This document shows positions 15,861-24,209 of a DNA stretch of 64,000 bases, in pieces. The DNA is taken from positions 108,217-172,216 of the forward strand of contig NZ_CP026004.1 of assembly GCF_003086895.1 (NCBI RefSeq). The letters run 5' to 3'. Within the stretch, counting starts at the first letter, position 1. Every line of letters begins with the position of its first letter. A program made the position numbers and the translations under genes. Origin of the DNA: Stenotrophomonas sp. ESTM1D_MKCIP4_1. GTDB lineage: Bacteria; Pseudomonadota; Gammaproteobacteria; Xanthomonadales; Xanthomonadaceae. The notes beneath the pieces were generated by a model. It saw only the letters and a program-made list of their open reading frames with translations, was not told where the DNA came from and searched no databases.

Positions 15861-16766
15861 ATGGCCAAGCTGACCAGGGGGGATTTGGGCGACCTGAACA
15901 TGTTTCGTCAGATCGCCGAGTCGGGCGGCTTCCGGCGCGCCGCCGCGCAGCTCGATGTGTCGCCCTCGGCGCTCAGCCACGCCATGCGGGGGCTGGAGAC
16001 CCGCCAAGGTGTACGCCTGTTCAATCGCACCAACAGAAGCGTGACCCTGACGCCGGCGGGGCAAGAACTGCTGGTACGTCTCAACACAGGGTTCGGTGAG
16101 ATCGAGTCGGGTCTTGAGACGCTCAATCGATATCGGGACCGCCCGATCGGCCAGCTGCGGGTGAATGTCCTCAGCGACGCTGCGCGCCTGATCCTGGCCC
16201 CAATCCTTGCCCGCTACATCCAGGCCTTTCCCGATGTGCGGATGGAAGTGGTGGTCCAGGACGAAGTCGTGGACATCGTCAACGATGGTTTTGATGCAGG
16301 CATCCGCTACGGCGGGCTGGTACCGGAGGACATGGTGGCCATCCCGTTGGGCCAGCGGCTCAGATGGATCATGGTCGCCTCCCCAGGCTATCTGAAGGAA
16401 AGCGCTCTTCTGGAAAGTCCCGCCGACCTGGCGAACCACCGATGCCTGGGTATCCGGATGGGCAACAAGCAGATCTATCACTGGGAGCTTGAATCCGGTG
16501 ATCGGTCGGAAGTGGTTTCGGTGGAGTGGGTGGCAATACTCAACGAGACGATTCTGGCCATCGAGCTGGCAGAGACCGGCGGAGGCATTGCCTACTGCCT
16601 GGAGAACAGAGTCACCACACAGTTGGCCGAGGGCCGTCTTCAACGGGTGCTGCCCGAATGGACCTCGATGGGACCAGCGTTTCATCTCTACTACCCCAGC
16701 CGGCGCCAGCTGCCAGAGGCGTTGCGGGCACTCCTGCGGCTCATCCAAGCCCAGAGTGCTTCCTGA
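15861..16766 (+). CDS. LysR-family transcriptional regulator
   Basis: A 301-residue regulator: helix-turn-helix in residues 10-65 (GGFRRAAAQLDVSPSALSHA, MRGLE, LFNRT) and a periplasmic-binding-like effector domain from about 90. The ATG at 15861 (MAKLTRGD) was preferred to an earlier in-frame codon because LysR proteins start just before the HTH. It is of the CrgA/YafC-like group, which often control a neighbouring MFS transporter and oxidoreductase; that is the arrangement here. The effector is unknown. Confidence 0.92.
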   Translation: MAKLTRGDLGDLNMFRQIAESGGFRRAAAQLDVSPSALSHAMRGLETRQGVRLFNRTNRSVTLTPAGQELLVRLNTGFGEIESGLETLNRYRDRPIGQLRVNVLSDAARLILAPILARYIQAFPDVRMEVVVQDEVVDIVNDGFDAGIRYGGLVPEDMVAIPLGQRLRWIMVASPGYLKESALLESPADLANHRCLGIRMGNKQIYHWELESGDRSEVVSVEWVAILNETILAIELAETGGGIAYCLENRVTTQLAEGRLQRVLPEWTSMGPAFHLYYPSRRQLPEALRALLRLIQAQSAS

Positions 16767-17088
16767 CAAAGGCAATATCGAATGCGGCACGCCGGTGTGC
16801 CAGAAGCCTGATCGCATCACGTCCTCCGACGATGGGGATCATGCTGGCGCTCATTGCACTCGCTCTGAGACGCAGAACTTTGCGTATTGACGGTGCCTGA
16901 GCGCCAATATCCAGTTGGTGATTTTCGGAGAGGCTGGCGCCACACCCAAGGCCTTTACTCGGGGCTTGCGAATCTGGGCCTGACTTCCCGTGGGAGTAGC
17001 CATGTTTGGCGCAGGAGCCAATCTTTATGCGTCTGCATATCGGGCTTCGCACGCCCCTACCGTTCGTCGGCCCATGACTTCCGGGGGG
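16767..17088. other. Intergenic stretch without recognised features
   Basis: About 320 bp between the LysR stop and the BlaI operator region. Reading frames on both strands are short and show no recognisable domain; no GTAG palindrome was seen. Possibly decayed sequence at the edge of the lower-GC block. Confidence 0.4.
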
Positions 17089-17135
17089 TTGACTACACGT
17101 GTCGTCACATCGACAGTAGCTACACGTGTAGTCAA
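17089..17135 (+). promoter_or_regulatory. BlaI-type promoter with paired inverted operators
   Basis: The 14-mer TTGACTACACGTGT occurs at 17089-17102 and again in inverse orientation at 17122-17135. Each contains the ACACGTGT core that fits the TACA-TGTA operators of BlaI/MecI-family repressors; the second centre forms a perfect 12-bp palindrome, CTACACGTGTAG (17120-17131). The first copy overlaps a -35-like TTGACT, and a poor -10 (ACAGTA, 17113-17118) lies between the copies. The second copy ends 12 bp before the blaI start codon, so repressor binding would block transcription of both blaI and the M56 gene. Confidence 0.75.
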
Positions 17136-17147
17136 TGGAGATGCGTC

Positions 17148-17534
17148 ATGCGTGGCAAGACCATCGGGGACCAGGAGCTGGCCCTGCTGCAGTACATCGA
17201 TGAGCATGCGCCGGCCAGTGTCGGCGAGGTCGCCAGTGGCTATGGCGAGGCCCGCGGGCTGGCCCGTTCCACCGTGCTGACGATGATGGAGCGGCTGCGC
17301 GCCAAGGGGTATCTTCAGCGCCAGCAGCAGGACGGCGTCTACCGCTACCAGGCCACCCGTGGCCCGGAAAGCGTGCTGCAGGGCGCGGTGGCCCAGTTCG
17401 TCGACAACACCCTGCAGGGCTCGGTGTCGCCGTTCGTGGCCTATCTGTCGCAGCGCCAGCAGGTCAGCGACAACGAGCTGGCCGAACTGGAAGCGCTGGT
17501 TGCCCAACTTCAATCGCGTCGCGACGAGGGCTGA
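17148..17534 (+). CDS. BlaI/MecI/CopY-family repressor
   Basis: A 128-residue winged-helix repressor (LALLQYIDEHAPASVGEVAS, STVLTMMERLRAKGYLQR) with a C-terminal dimerisation region containing the usual protease-sensitive stretch. The ATG at 17148 has GGAG 8 bases before it. The two inverted operator copies just upstream imply autoregulation. The stop is 3 bp before the M56 gene, so the two are translationally close and form the classic sensor-protease/repressor pair. Which genes besides its own operon it controls is unknown; no beta-lactamase gene is adjacent. Confidence 0.93.
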   Translation: MRGKTIGDQELALLQYIDEHAPASVGEVASGYGEARGLARSTVLTMMERLRAKGYLQRQQQDGVYRYQATRGPESVLQGAVAQFVDNTLQGSVSPFVAYLSQRQQVSDNELAELEALVAQLQSRRDEG

Positions 17535-17537
17535 GCC

Positions 17538-19454
17538 ATGGACACAACGATGCTGATTCCCCTGTTGGAACGCCTGGGCTGGACCAGCCTGCAGACCGTG
17601 CTGCTGGTGGCCCTGGTGTACGGGCTGTGCCGCGCGCTGCCGTCACTGTCGGCCAGCACCCGCTGCCGCCTGTGGTGGCTGGTGTCGCTGCAGGCAGTGC
17701 TGGGCCTGTTCTGGAGCCAGCCGTTGCAGCTGGCCTGGCTGCCGGCGCCGCAGGCCGTGGCGATGAGCGCCACCGACCTGGCCGCCGATGCGATCCATCC
17801 GGTGGCGCCGGAACTCTCGGCGAACCTGCTGGCCACCGCGCCGATCAACCAGGCCCCTGACATCGCCGCGTCGATCGGCAGCGGCGTATCGTCGATGGCC
17901 TGGTGGGCGATGGCGCTGGCCGCGCTGTGGCTGTCCGGCGTGCTGGTGATGGCATGGCGCACCTTCGGCGAGTGGCGCCAGTGCCGCGCGCTGTTGGCGG
18001 CCTCGCACCCCTGCGAAGATGCTGCCCTGGTGCAGGCGCTGCAGTTGGCGGCCGATGCCCATGGCCTGCGCCGTGCACCCGGCCTGTGGATGAGCGAACA
18101 GGTTGATGCACCGCAGCTGGTCGGTCCTCTGCGCCCGGTGCTGCTGCTGCCGGCCGGTGCCACTGCGCTGCAGGGCGATGCGCTGGATCTGGCGCTGACC
18201 CATGAACTGCAGCACATGCAGCGCCGTGACCTGCAGTGGGGCCTGTTGCCCGCACTGGCCCAGCACCTGTTCTTCTTCCATCCGCTGCTGCGCCTGGCCG
18301 TGCGTGAATATGCCCAGGCCCGCGAAGAGGCGGTGGATGCGGCGGTGGTCGGCCAGCACGGTGCCAGCCGCCATGCCTATGGCCGTCTGTTGCTGCAGCT
18401 GGGCGTGGCGCCGCAGCCGCATCTGGGCGTGGCCAGTGCCGCGCCGAGCACCACCAGTCTCAAGCGCCGCCTGCTCAGCCTGCAGCCTCGTCGTGCCTGT
18501 CCGCGCCTGCTCGCCATCGGCCTGACCGCCCTGGTGGTTGCTGTGGGCGTGGCACCGATGCGCCTGGTGGCCGCCCCGGCACCGCCGGCGCCGCCTGCAC
18601 CGCCGAAGGTGGTACCCGCACCGCCGGCCGCGCCTGCAGTGCCGGCCAATGCCACCCACGTGGTGATGCCGACCCCGCCGACGCCGCCAACTCCGCCGGC
18701 CGCCGCCGATGCAACGCCTGCGCCGCCCGCGCCTCCGGCACCGCCGGCCGAGGATGACGACAGCTACACCACGGTGGGCGAGCTGCACCTGGGCAACGAC
18801 CTGGAACGTGGCCACGTGCTGATCGACCATGGCCGCAGCTATGCCAGCGCGACGATCGACGACATCCAGCAGGCCCGCCGCGATGTCGGCCGCGATGGCC
18901 CGGTGCTGTGGTTCCGCGAAGGCAACAAGCGCTATGCCGTGCGTGACCCGGCGCTGATCGAACCGCTGCAGCGCGTCTACGCGCAGTCGGCGGAACTGGG
19001 CCGGCAGCAGGGCCAGCTCGGCCGCGAGCAGGGCGCCCTGGGGCGTCAGCAGGGGGAACTGGGCCGCAAGCAGGCGGTGCATGCACGGGAGATCAGCCGT
19101 GCGGCAACGCAGGCCGCCAGCAAGGCCCTGCGCGAAACCGACATCAACCGCCAGGCCGCGGCCGAAGCGGCGAGGGCGGCAAGCGGCTCGATGGATGACG
19201 CGGCGATTGCCCGCCAGGCCGCCGCCGAGGCGCGTCTGGCAATGCGCGAAGTACAGGCCGTGCAGGATGCGCACAGCAAGGACATCAGCGAACTGGCTGA
19301 CCAGCAGGCTACGCTCGGCCTGCGCCAGGCGGCGCTGGGCAACAAGCAGGCGGTGCTGGGTGAACAGCAGGCCAAACTGCAGGCGCAGGCCTCGGCGCAG
19401 GTGAAGCAGGTGATCGCCCGCGCGATGGCCAGTGGCAAGGCGCAGCAGCTCTGA
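17538..19454 (+). CDS. M56-family (BlaR1-like) membrane metallopeptidase with repeat-rich C-terminus
   Basis: A 638-residue protein. Several membrane segments lie in residues 1-140 and around 235-260, with the zinc motif HELQH at 222-226 and the downstream glutamates (AREEAVDAA). BlaR1 relatives cleave their BlaI partner after sensing an envelope signal. The exterior differs from BlaR1: no penicillin-binding fold is seen. Instead there is a proline-rich tether (about 345-407, PAPPAPPAPP units), a short domain (YTTVGELHLGNDLERGHVLI), and coiled-coil-like blocks with repeated LGxxQ (about 483-514 and 591-618) separated by an Ala/Arg-rich helix. The sensed signal is therefore probably not a beta-lactam bound covalently. 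A REP pair follows the stop. Confidence 0.88.
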   Translation: MDTTMLIPLLERLGWTSLQTVLLVALVYGLCRALPSLSASTRCRLWWLVSLQAVLGLFWSQPLQLAWLPAPQAVAMSATDLAADAIHPVAPELSANLLATAPINQAPDIAASIGSGVSSMAWWAMALAALWLSGVLVMAWRTFGEWRQCRALLAASHPCEDAALVQALQLAADAHGLRRAPGLWMSEQVDAPQLVGPLRPVLLLPAGATALQGDALDLALTHELQHMQRRDLQWGLLPALAQHLFFFHPLLRLAVREYAQAREEAVDAAVVGQHGASRHAYGRLLLQLGVAPQPHLGVASAAPSTTSLKRRLLSLQPRRACPRLLAIGLTALVVAVGVAPMRLVAAPAPPAPPAPPKVVPAPPAAPAVPANATHVVMPTPPTPPTPPAAADATPAPPAPPAPPAEDDDSYTTVGELHLGNDLERGHVLIDHGRSYASATIDDIQQARRDVGRDGPVLWFREGNKRYAVRDPALIEPLQRVYAQSAELGRQQGQLGREQGALGRQQGELGRKQAVHAREISRAATQAASKALRETDINRQAAAEAARAASGSMDDAAIARQAAAEARLAMREVQAVQDAHSKDISELADQQATLGLRQAALGNKQAVLGEQQAKLQAQASAQVKQVIARAMASGKAQQL

Positions 19455-19460
19455 AGGAAA

Positions 19461-19517
19461 TGCCGGCCAGCGGCCGGCACTACCAGCAGATGGGGTAGTG
19501 CCGGCCGCTGGCCGGGA
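19461..19517. repeat. Inverted pair of REP (SMAG-type) palindromes
   Basis: One minus-oriented copy (19461-19483) and one plus-oriented copy (19495-19517), head to head with 11 bp between. They fill the space between the convergent M56 and I78 genes and could form one large cruciform or act as a bidirectional transcript end. Confidence 0.9.
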
Positions 19518-19520
19518 ACA

Positions 19521-19844
19521 TCAACCGCAGCTGGCGCGTTCGATCTTGTTCTGCGCGTCCACGTGCACGGTCACCCGGTCCTGACGGAAATCCATCGTCA
19601 CCGCCATGCCCGGCTTCACCACCCGGGCATTGCGAGCGCCGCTGTCAGCCACCAGTTTTTTGATCGTGGCCTCATCGGCGGTTTTGCCGGTGAACGCTTC
19701 CAGTGCGTCGGGACGGCATTCCTGCGGGCCATCGGAGACCTTGGCCGGCAGGCTGCCGGTATCGGCGGTGCTGTTGGCACCCGCGTGACTGCAGGCTGCG
19801 AGCGGCAGGATGCTGGCCAGCAGCAGCATTGAGGTCGGACGCAT
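19521..19844 (-). CDS. I78-family peptidase inhibitor lipoprotein
   Basis: A 107-residue lipoprotein with lipobox PLAAC. The inhibitor domain runs from CRPDALEAFTGKTADEATI to KIERASCG, with RVVKPGMAVTMDFRQDRVTV in between; this is the best I78 match of the three in the window. CCGGAG sits 8 bases before the ATG. It probably protects the envelope from serine proteases. It is convergent with the M56 gene and upstream of the exonuclease gene's 3' end, so it appears to be a single-gene unit. Confidence 0.9.
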   Translation of the reverse strand: MRPTSMLLLASILPLAACSHAGANSTADTGSLPAKVSDGPQECRPDALEAFTGKTADEATIKKLVADSGARNARVVKPGMAVTMDFRQDRVTVHVDAQNKIERASCG

Positions 19845-19928
19845 GGGTACGGCTCCGGTGTAGGGACAGCGGGCAGTGTCGCCGCTGCGCGTGTCAGTAG
19901 TGTCAACGCCGCCTGAATCCGCGCGTGG

Positions 19929-20951
19929 CTAGGGCTGCACCAGCGCCAGCGTTTCGCGCTCGCGCTGTTCCTCGCGGATCAGCCGCTGCAGCAGCAGGGC
20001 CAGGGTCACCACGTCCTGGTGGTTGTGGTCGGCCACGCGGCGCAGGTTCACTGCATCGCCGCCGCGCAGGTAGCGCAGCCATGCCGCAGGCGCTTCCGAA
20101 CCGGGCAGGTCATCCTCGCGCACCACGCGCAGCAGCTGGCGCTCGATGGTGGACAGCTTGCAGTTCTCCCAGCTGCCGCGATAACGCCTGCGGGTGGGGT
20201 AGAGCAGGTCCACATGGTCCAGTGCGGTGATCGGGCAACGCTGCCGGGCCAGCCGGTAACGCGCCTTCAGCAGCGGTGCGTCATAGCTGCGGCCGTTGTA
20301 GCTGCAGAACACGGTGGACGGCTGCAGCCAGCTGGCGAAGGTAGCCAGCATCGCGTCCTCGGCGGCCATGGTGGACATCAGCAGCTGGCGGATGCGCAGG
20401 CCTTCGCCGCGCTGCGGGCACGCATGCCAGTCGGCGGCGCCGATCATGAAGGCGCGGGTGCCGGTGCCGCCGGCCAGGCCAGTGGTTTCGGTATCGAAGA
20501 ACAGCAGATCGCGCGCTGCCACGTGCTCGCCTTCGCGGCGGGCGAAACCCAGCGACAACGGCTGCGCAGGAATCGGCTGGGGCTGCAGCGACTCGATCAG
20601 GAACAGGCCCGGTGCGATCTCCTCGCCGGGCAGCTGCCGGTCCTGGGCGTTGGCGCGTGCTGGCGCGGCCGCCCCCCGTGTGCGCAGGCCGAGCAGGCGA
20701 TGCAGGCTGCCCACCTCCGGACGACGCAGCGGTGCGGATGCCGTGGCAGGTGCGGCCGCGCCGGTCGGCTTGTGGCGTATCTCCTGTTCCACCCACGCAA
20801 ACACCGAACGTTCGGCCGCAGGTTGCCGTGCATCGTTGGCGGCCACCGGCGGCGGTGCGGCGGGCGGCGCCTCGGGCACGGCCGGCGTGCCCGCCTTCGG
20901 GTCGCCGGCCTGCTTCCGCAGCAGGCGCAGTTTGTCCAGGCTGAGGCTCAC
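19929..20951 (-). CDS. RNase H-like 3'-5' exonuclease, YprB/MrfB-like
   Basis: A 340-residue protein. A Pro/Ala-rich N-terminal region (1-145) precedes a DEDD exonuclease fold: FFDTETTGLAGGTGTRAFMI carries the first acidic pair (Asp153, Glu155), SYNGRSYDAPLLKAR the second site, and DHNHQDVVTLALL the last aspartate. It overlaps the upstream helicase gene by 4 bp (ATGA), so the two are translationally coupled. In Bacillus subtilis YprB (MrfB) and YprA (MrfA) act together in repair of mitomycin C damage; family and gene pairing match, so I infer the same partnership. Confidence 0.85.
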   Translation of the reverse strand: MSLSLDKLRLLRKQAGDPKAGTPAVPEAPPAAPPPVAANDARQPAAERSVFAWVEQEIRHKPTGAAAPATASAPLRRPEVGSLHRLLGLRTRGAAAPARANAQDRQLPGEEIAPGLFLIESLQPQPIPAQPLSLGFARREGEHVAARDLLFFDTETTGLAGGTGTRAFMIGAADWHACPQRGEGLRIRQLLMSTMAAEDAMLATFASWLQPSTVFCSYNGRSYDAPLLKARYRLARQRCPITALDHVDLLYPTRRRYRGSWENCKLSTIERQLLRVVREDDLPGSEAPAAWLRYLRGGDAVNLRRVADHNHQDVVTLALLLQRLIREEQRERETLALVQP

Positions 20952-23437
20952 GGTGCCAGCAGCTCCATCGGGTCGCGGCTGGTCACCACCACGTCGCGCA
21001 CGTGCTGGCAGGCCTGCGCATCGAACAGGTCGAGCACGCGCAGCGCCAGCGCACGCGGCGAGGTTTCATCTTCTTCCTGCGCGGCCAGCACCGGTCCGAC
21101 GCAGGCCGGGCAGCCGGCCTTGCAGTCGCAGCGCTGCACCAGCTCGCGCGCGCGCTGCACCAGCTCGGCCTGGCGCTGCCACAGCGGTTCGCTGAGGCCG
21201 ACACCGCCGGGGAAATTGTCGTACAGGTACACGGTCGGCACGAATTCCTGCAGTAGTTCGACGATGCCGGGATCCCCCTCGCTGCCGCGCAGCTGGCCAC
21301 GGCCACTCTGGTCGGCGATCGCGAACCAGGAACCATCGCCGTTGCCGACCGACTTCTGCAGGTCACGCGCATCGGCCATCACCGCCACGGTAGCGACGAT
21401 GTGCAGCGCATAGGCGGCGCCAAGAAAACCATCCAGCGCATCCTGCTTGCTGGCGAACGCGCGCAGCAGCAGAGCCTGCGGCAGCTGCCACCAGACCGCG
21501 GTGGTATGCAGCTCCTGGTCCGGCAGGTTCACCGGGCCGTAGCCGATGTTTTCGTGCGTGTAGTAGCGGATCTTCTTGTAGCCGGCCACGCGGCGCACCA
21601 CGTGCACTTCGCCGTGATGGGAATCGCCACGCCCGGCCACACCACCATCGAAACGGTCCAGCACCTTGAGCTTGGTGAAGTCGATGCTGTCGGTGTAGTA
21701 ATCCACATGGGTGCGCGTGACGTAGGCCTTGCGGCCCTCCCAGTCCAGCGTTTCCACCTGGTACGGGGTGGACTGCACCATGTGGATGGCACCTTCGTAC
21801 AAGGTGAGCGCGGCAGCCGAATAGTCGACTTCGGCAATGATCTGCTGGCGGCCATCGCTGCGGTCGACCACCACGAAGTTGCCGTCGGCCACTGCGCGCA
21901 GGCTGACCGCGTTGGCCGGATAGCTGTCGGCGATCCATTCCCAGCGCTCGCCTTCGCGATGGATGACTTCGGTTTCGGCCAGCGCTTCCAGGAACACTTC
22001 CGGGTCGATCGGGCCGAAGCCATCACCGACCCGGAACGGCAGCTCGAACGCCGCGCAGCGGATATGGTCGAACAGGATCAGCGGCTGGTCCGGAGCGATG
22101 CGCGCGTGTTCGGGCGAGGCTTCGGCAAAAAAATCCGGGTGCCGCACCACGTACTGGTCCAGCGGCTGTGAACTGGCCACCATCACCCCCAGCGCGGGTT
22201 GCTGGCGGCGGCCGGCGCGGCCGAAGCGCTGCCAGGTGGCGGCCACGCTGCCGGGGTAGCCGTTGAGGATGACCACGTCCAGGCTGCCGATATCCACGCC
22301 CAGTTCCAGCGCCGACGTGCTGACGATGCCGTCGATGTTGCCCGCGCGCATCGCCCGTTCGGTCTCGCGGCGTTCGGTGGGCAGGTAGCCACCGCGGTAG
22401 GCGCGGATGCGGGGCGGCTTGCGCGGGTCGTGGTCGAAGATGTCCTTCAGGTACTTGGTCAGCACTTCCACCATCAACCGCGTCTGCGCGAACACCAGGG
22501 TCTTCAGCCCGGATTTGATCGCGATGCGGGCGATGCGGTTGCTCTGCGAGCGTGCCGAGGCGCGCAGGCCCAGGTCCGGATTGACCACAGGCGGGTTCCA
22601 CAACAGCACCTGCTTGGGCCCGCTGGGTGCGCCCGATTCGGTGATGGCGGTGACCGGCGCCTCGATCAATGCTTCGGCATGCGCCTGCGGGTTGCCGATG
22701 GTGGCCGAGCACAGGATGAACTGTGGTTGCACGCCGTAGAACGCGCAGATGCGCTTGAGCCGGCGCAGCACGTTGGTGACATGGCTGCCGAACACACCGC
22801 GATAGGTGTGCACCTCGTCGATGACGATGTAACGCAGGTTCTCGAAGAACTGCGCCCACTTGGTGTGGTGGGGCAGGATGGCCTGGTGCAGCATGTCCGG
22901 GTTGGACACCACGATGTCGCCGTGCAGGCGGATGGCCTGGCGCGCATCACCGGGGGTGTCACCATCGAAGGTGAAGGCCTTGACCCCCAGATCACCTGCA
23001 CGGTTGAGTTCCAGCAGTTCGGCCACCTGGTCCTGGGCCAGGGCCTTGGTGGGGAACAGATACAGCGCTTTGGCCTTGTCCTGCGTGGCCGCGCTGACCA
23101 CCGGCAGGGTGTAGCACAGCGACTTGCCGCTGGCGGTGGGGGTGACGATGGCCACGTGTTCGCCGCGCTGGCTGGCATCCCACGCTTCAGCCTGGTGGCT
23201 GTAGAGCTGCTCGATGCCGCGCGCCTTCAGCGCGGCGGCCAGGGCCGGCGGCACCGAATCGGGAATGGGCGCGTAGCGGCCCTCGCGGCCGGGAATGGCG
23301 AAACTGCCGGTGATGCGATCGTGGTAGCGGCGCTGCAGGCGCGCGCTGAGCAGGGCGCCATCGCGGGCGGGCAGGCCGTCGCGGGTGGCGAGTTTCTGCT
23401 CGGCGTCGGCCGTGCGCTTGGCGAGTTCGTAGGCCAT
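20948..23437 (-). CDS. DEAD/DEAH-box helicase with Zn-binding DUF1998 domain, MrfA/YprA-like
   Basis: An 829-residue superfamily 2 helicase. Motif I is TPTASGKS (near residues 99-106), motif II IDEVHTYRG, motif III SATIG, and motif VI QRFGRAGRR. The C-terminal DUF1998 region contains CDCKAGCPACVG, a four-cysteine zinc site as in MrfA. I used the ATG at 23437 (MAYELAKR); an in-frame GTG 15 codons earlier is possible, and neither has a strong ribosome site. It is the first gene of a two-gene unit with the MrfB-like exonuclease. Expected role: unwinding damaged DNA so that its partner can excise it. Confidence 0.9.
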   Translation of the reverse strand: MAYELAKRTADAEQKLATRDGLPARDGALLSARLQRRYHDRITGSFAIPGREGRYAPIPDSVPPALAAALKARGIEQLYSHQAEAWDASQRGEHVAIVTPTASGKSLCYTLPVVSAATQDKAKALYLFPTKALAQDQVAELLELNRAGDLGVKAFTFDGDTPGDARQAIRLHGDIVVSNPDMLHQAILPHHTKWAQFFENLRYIVIDEVHTYRGVFGSHVTNVLRRLKRICAFYGVQPQFILCSATIGNPQAHAEALIEAPVTAITESGAPSGPKQVLLWNPPVVNPDLGLRASARSQSNRIARIAIKSGLKTLVFAQTRLMVEVLTKYLKDIFDHDPRKPPRIRAYRGGYLPTERRETERAMRAGNIDGIVSTSALELGVDIGSLDVVILNGYPGSVAATWQRFGRAGRRQQPALGVMVASSQPLDQYVVRHPDFFAEASPEHARIAPDQPLILFDHIRCAAFELPFRVGDGFGPIDPEVFLEALAETEVIHREGERWEWIADSYPANAVSLRAVADGNFVVVDRSDGRQQIIAEVDYSAAALTLYEGAIHMVQSTPYQVETLDWEGRKAYVTRTHVDYYTDSIDFTKLKVLDRFDGGVAGRGDSHHGEVHVVRRVAGYKKIRYYTHENIGYGPVNLPDQELHTTAVWWQLPQALLLRAFASKQDALDGFLGAAYALHIVATVAVMADARDLQKSVGNGDGSWFAIADQSGRGQLRGSEGDPGIVELLQEFVPTVYLYDNFPGGVGLSEPLWQRQAELVQRARELVQRCDCKAGCPACVGPVLAAQEEDETSPRALALRVLDLFDAQACQHVRDVVVTSRDPMELLAP

Positions 23438-23662
23438 GGAAGATGGAGCCAGTACGGATTGCGAGGGGTCACATGGCACCACAGATGGGTCTCAGGGTGT
23501 GAGACAACGTGCCGGGATGCAGTGAACCATTCAGTGCGTTGGCCCGCTGCCGCACCGCGGGGCCTTCGCCATCGCGGGCTGAACGCCTGCACTGCGGCAA
23601 ACGAAATCTGAAGCTGCGATGCGTATCCTCGGGGGTTGCACGCAACAGACAGGGCAAGGGCT

Positions 23663-24172
23663 GTGGCACGACGGAACCCGCAGGGAGCACTTCTGGCCGG
23701 CATGATGCTGGCCGTCACCGCGCATGCGCAGCAGTCTGCGCCACTGGCCGAGCCCGCCCCCACGGCCGCCCCGCCGGTGGTCGAGCCCGCTGCGCCATCA
23801 CCGTTGGCCGCGCCGCCGCAGGATGATGTCACCACGTTGGGCGAAGTGCGCGCGATCAAGCCCGAAGACGATGAACCCGTGGATCTGTACCGCTTCAAGA
23901 ACCCGGTGAAGTTCGGCGACAACCGCTTCAGCCGCGACTGGAGCGAGCCGCCGTCGCCCGAGCAGGTGAGCATGGGCGGTGGCTACATCATGATGGGTGT
24001 GGTGAAGGGCGTGCTGGCGGCGGGCCGCGGTCTGAACAAGCTGACCGGAGGCCCCGACCAGATCCAGTCCGCCATTGCCCGGCCACCGCCGGAACTGACC
24101 GCCGAACAGCAGCGTCGTGCACAGCAGTTCTGCGAGCAGCAGGATGGCTGCGACTCCCCGGTCGGGAGGTAG
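23663..24172 (+). CDS. Exported protein of unknown function
   Basis: A 169-residue protein starting at a GTG with an AGGG-type ribosome site; a signal peptide ends in TAHAQQ. The mature part has a Pro/Ala-rich stretch (25-55), an acidic segment (IKPEDDEPVDLYRFKNPVKF), a glycine-rich hydrophobic helix (SMGGGYIMMGVVKGVLAAGR) and two cysteines near the end (FCEQQDGCD). I recognise no family. It diverges from the helicase gene and is followed 37 bp later by another exported protein. Confidence 0.65.
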   Translation: MARRNPQGALLAGMMLAVTAHAQQSAPLAEPAPTAAPPVVEPAAPSPLAAPPQDDVTTLGEVRAIKPEDDEPVDLYRFKNPVKFGDNRFSRDWSEPPSPEQVSMGGGYIMMGVVKGVLAAGRGLNKLTGGPDQIQSAIARPPPELTAEQQRRAQQFCEQQDGCDSPVGR

Positions 24173-24209
24173 GCGCTATCCTGCCGCCTTTCCTTTCGAG
24201 GCTGCCTGG

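Noticed and set aside
12185..16766. Genomic island with defined ends
   Set aside because: Composition differs, but no integrase, tRNA gene or flanking direct repeat was found, so island borders are not claimed.
17148..19454. True blaR1-blaI beta-lactam sensing locus
   Set aside because: The M56 protein has no penicillin-binding domain and no beta-lactamase gene adjoins, so only the family-level names are used.
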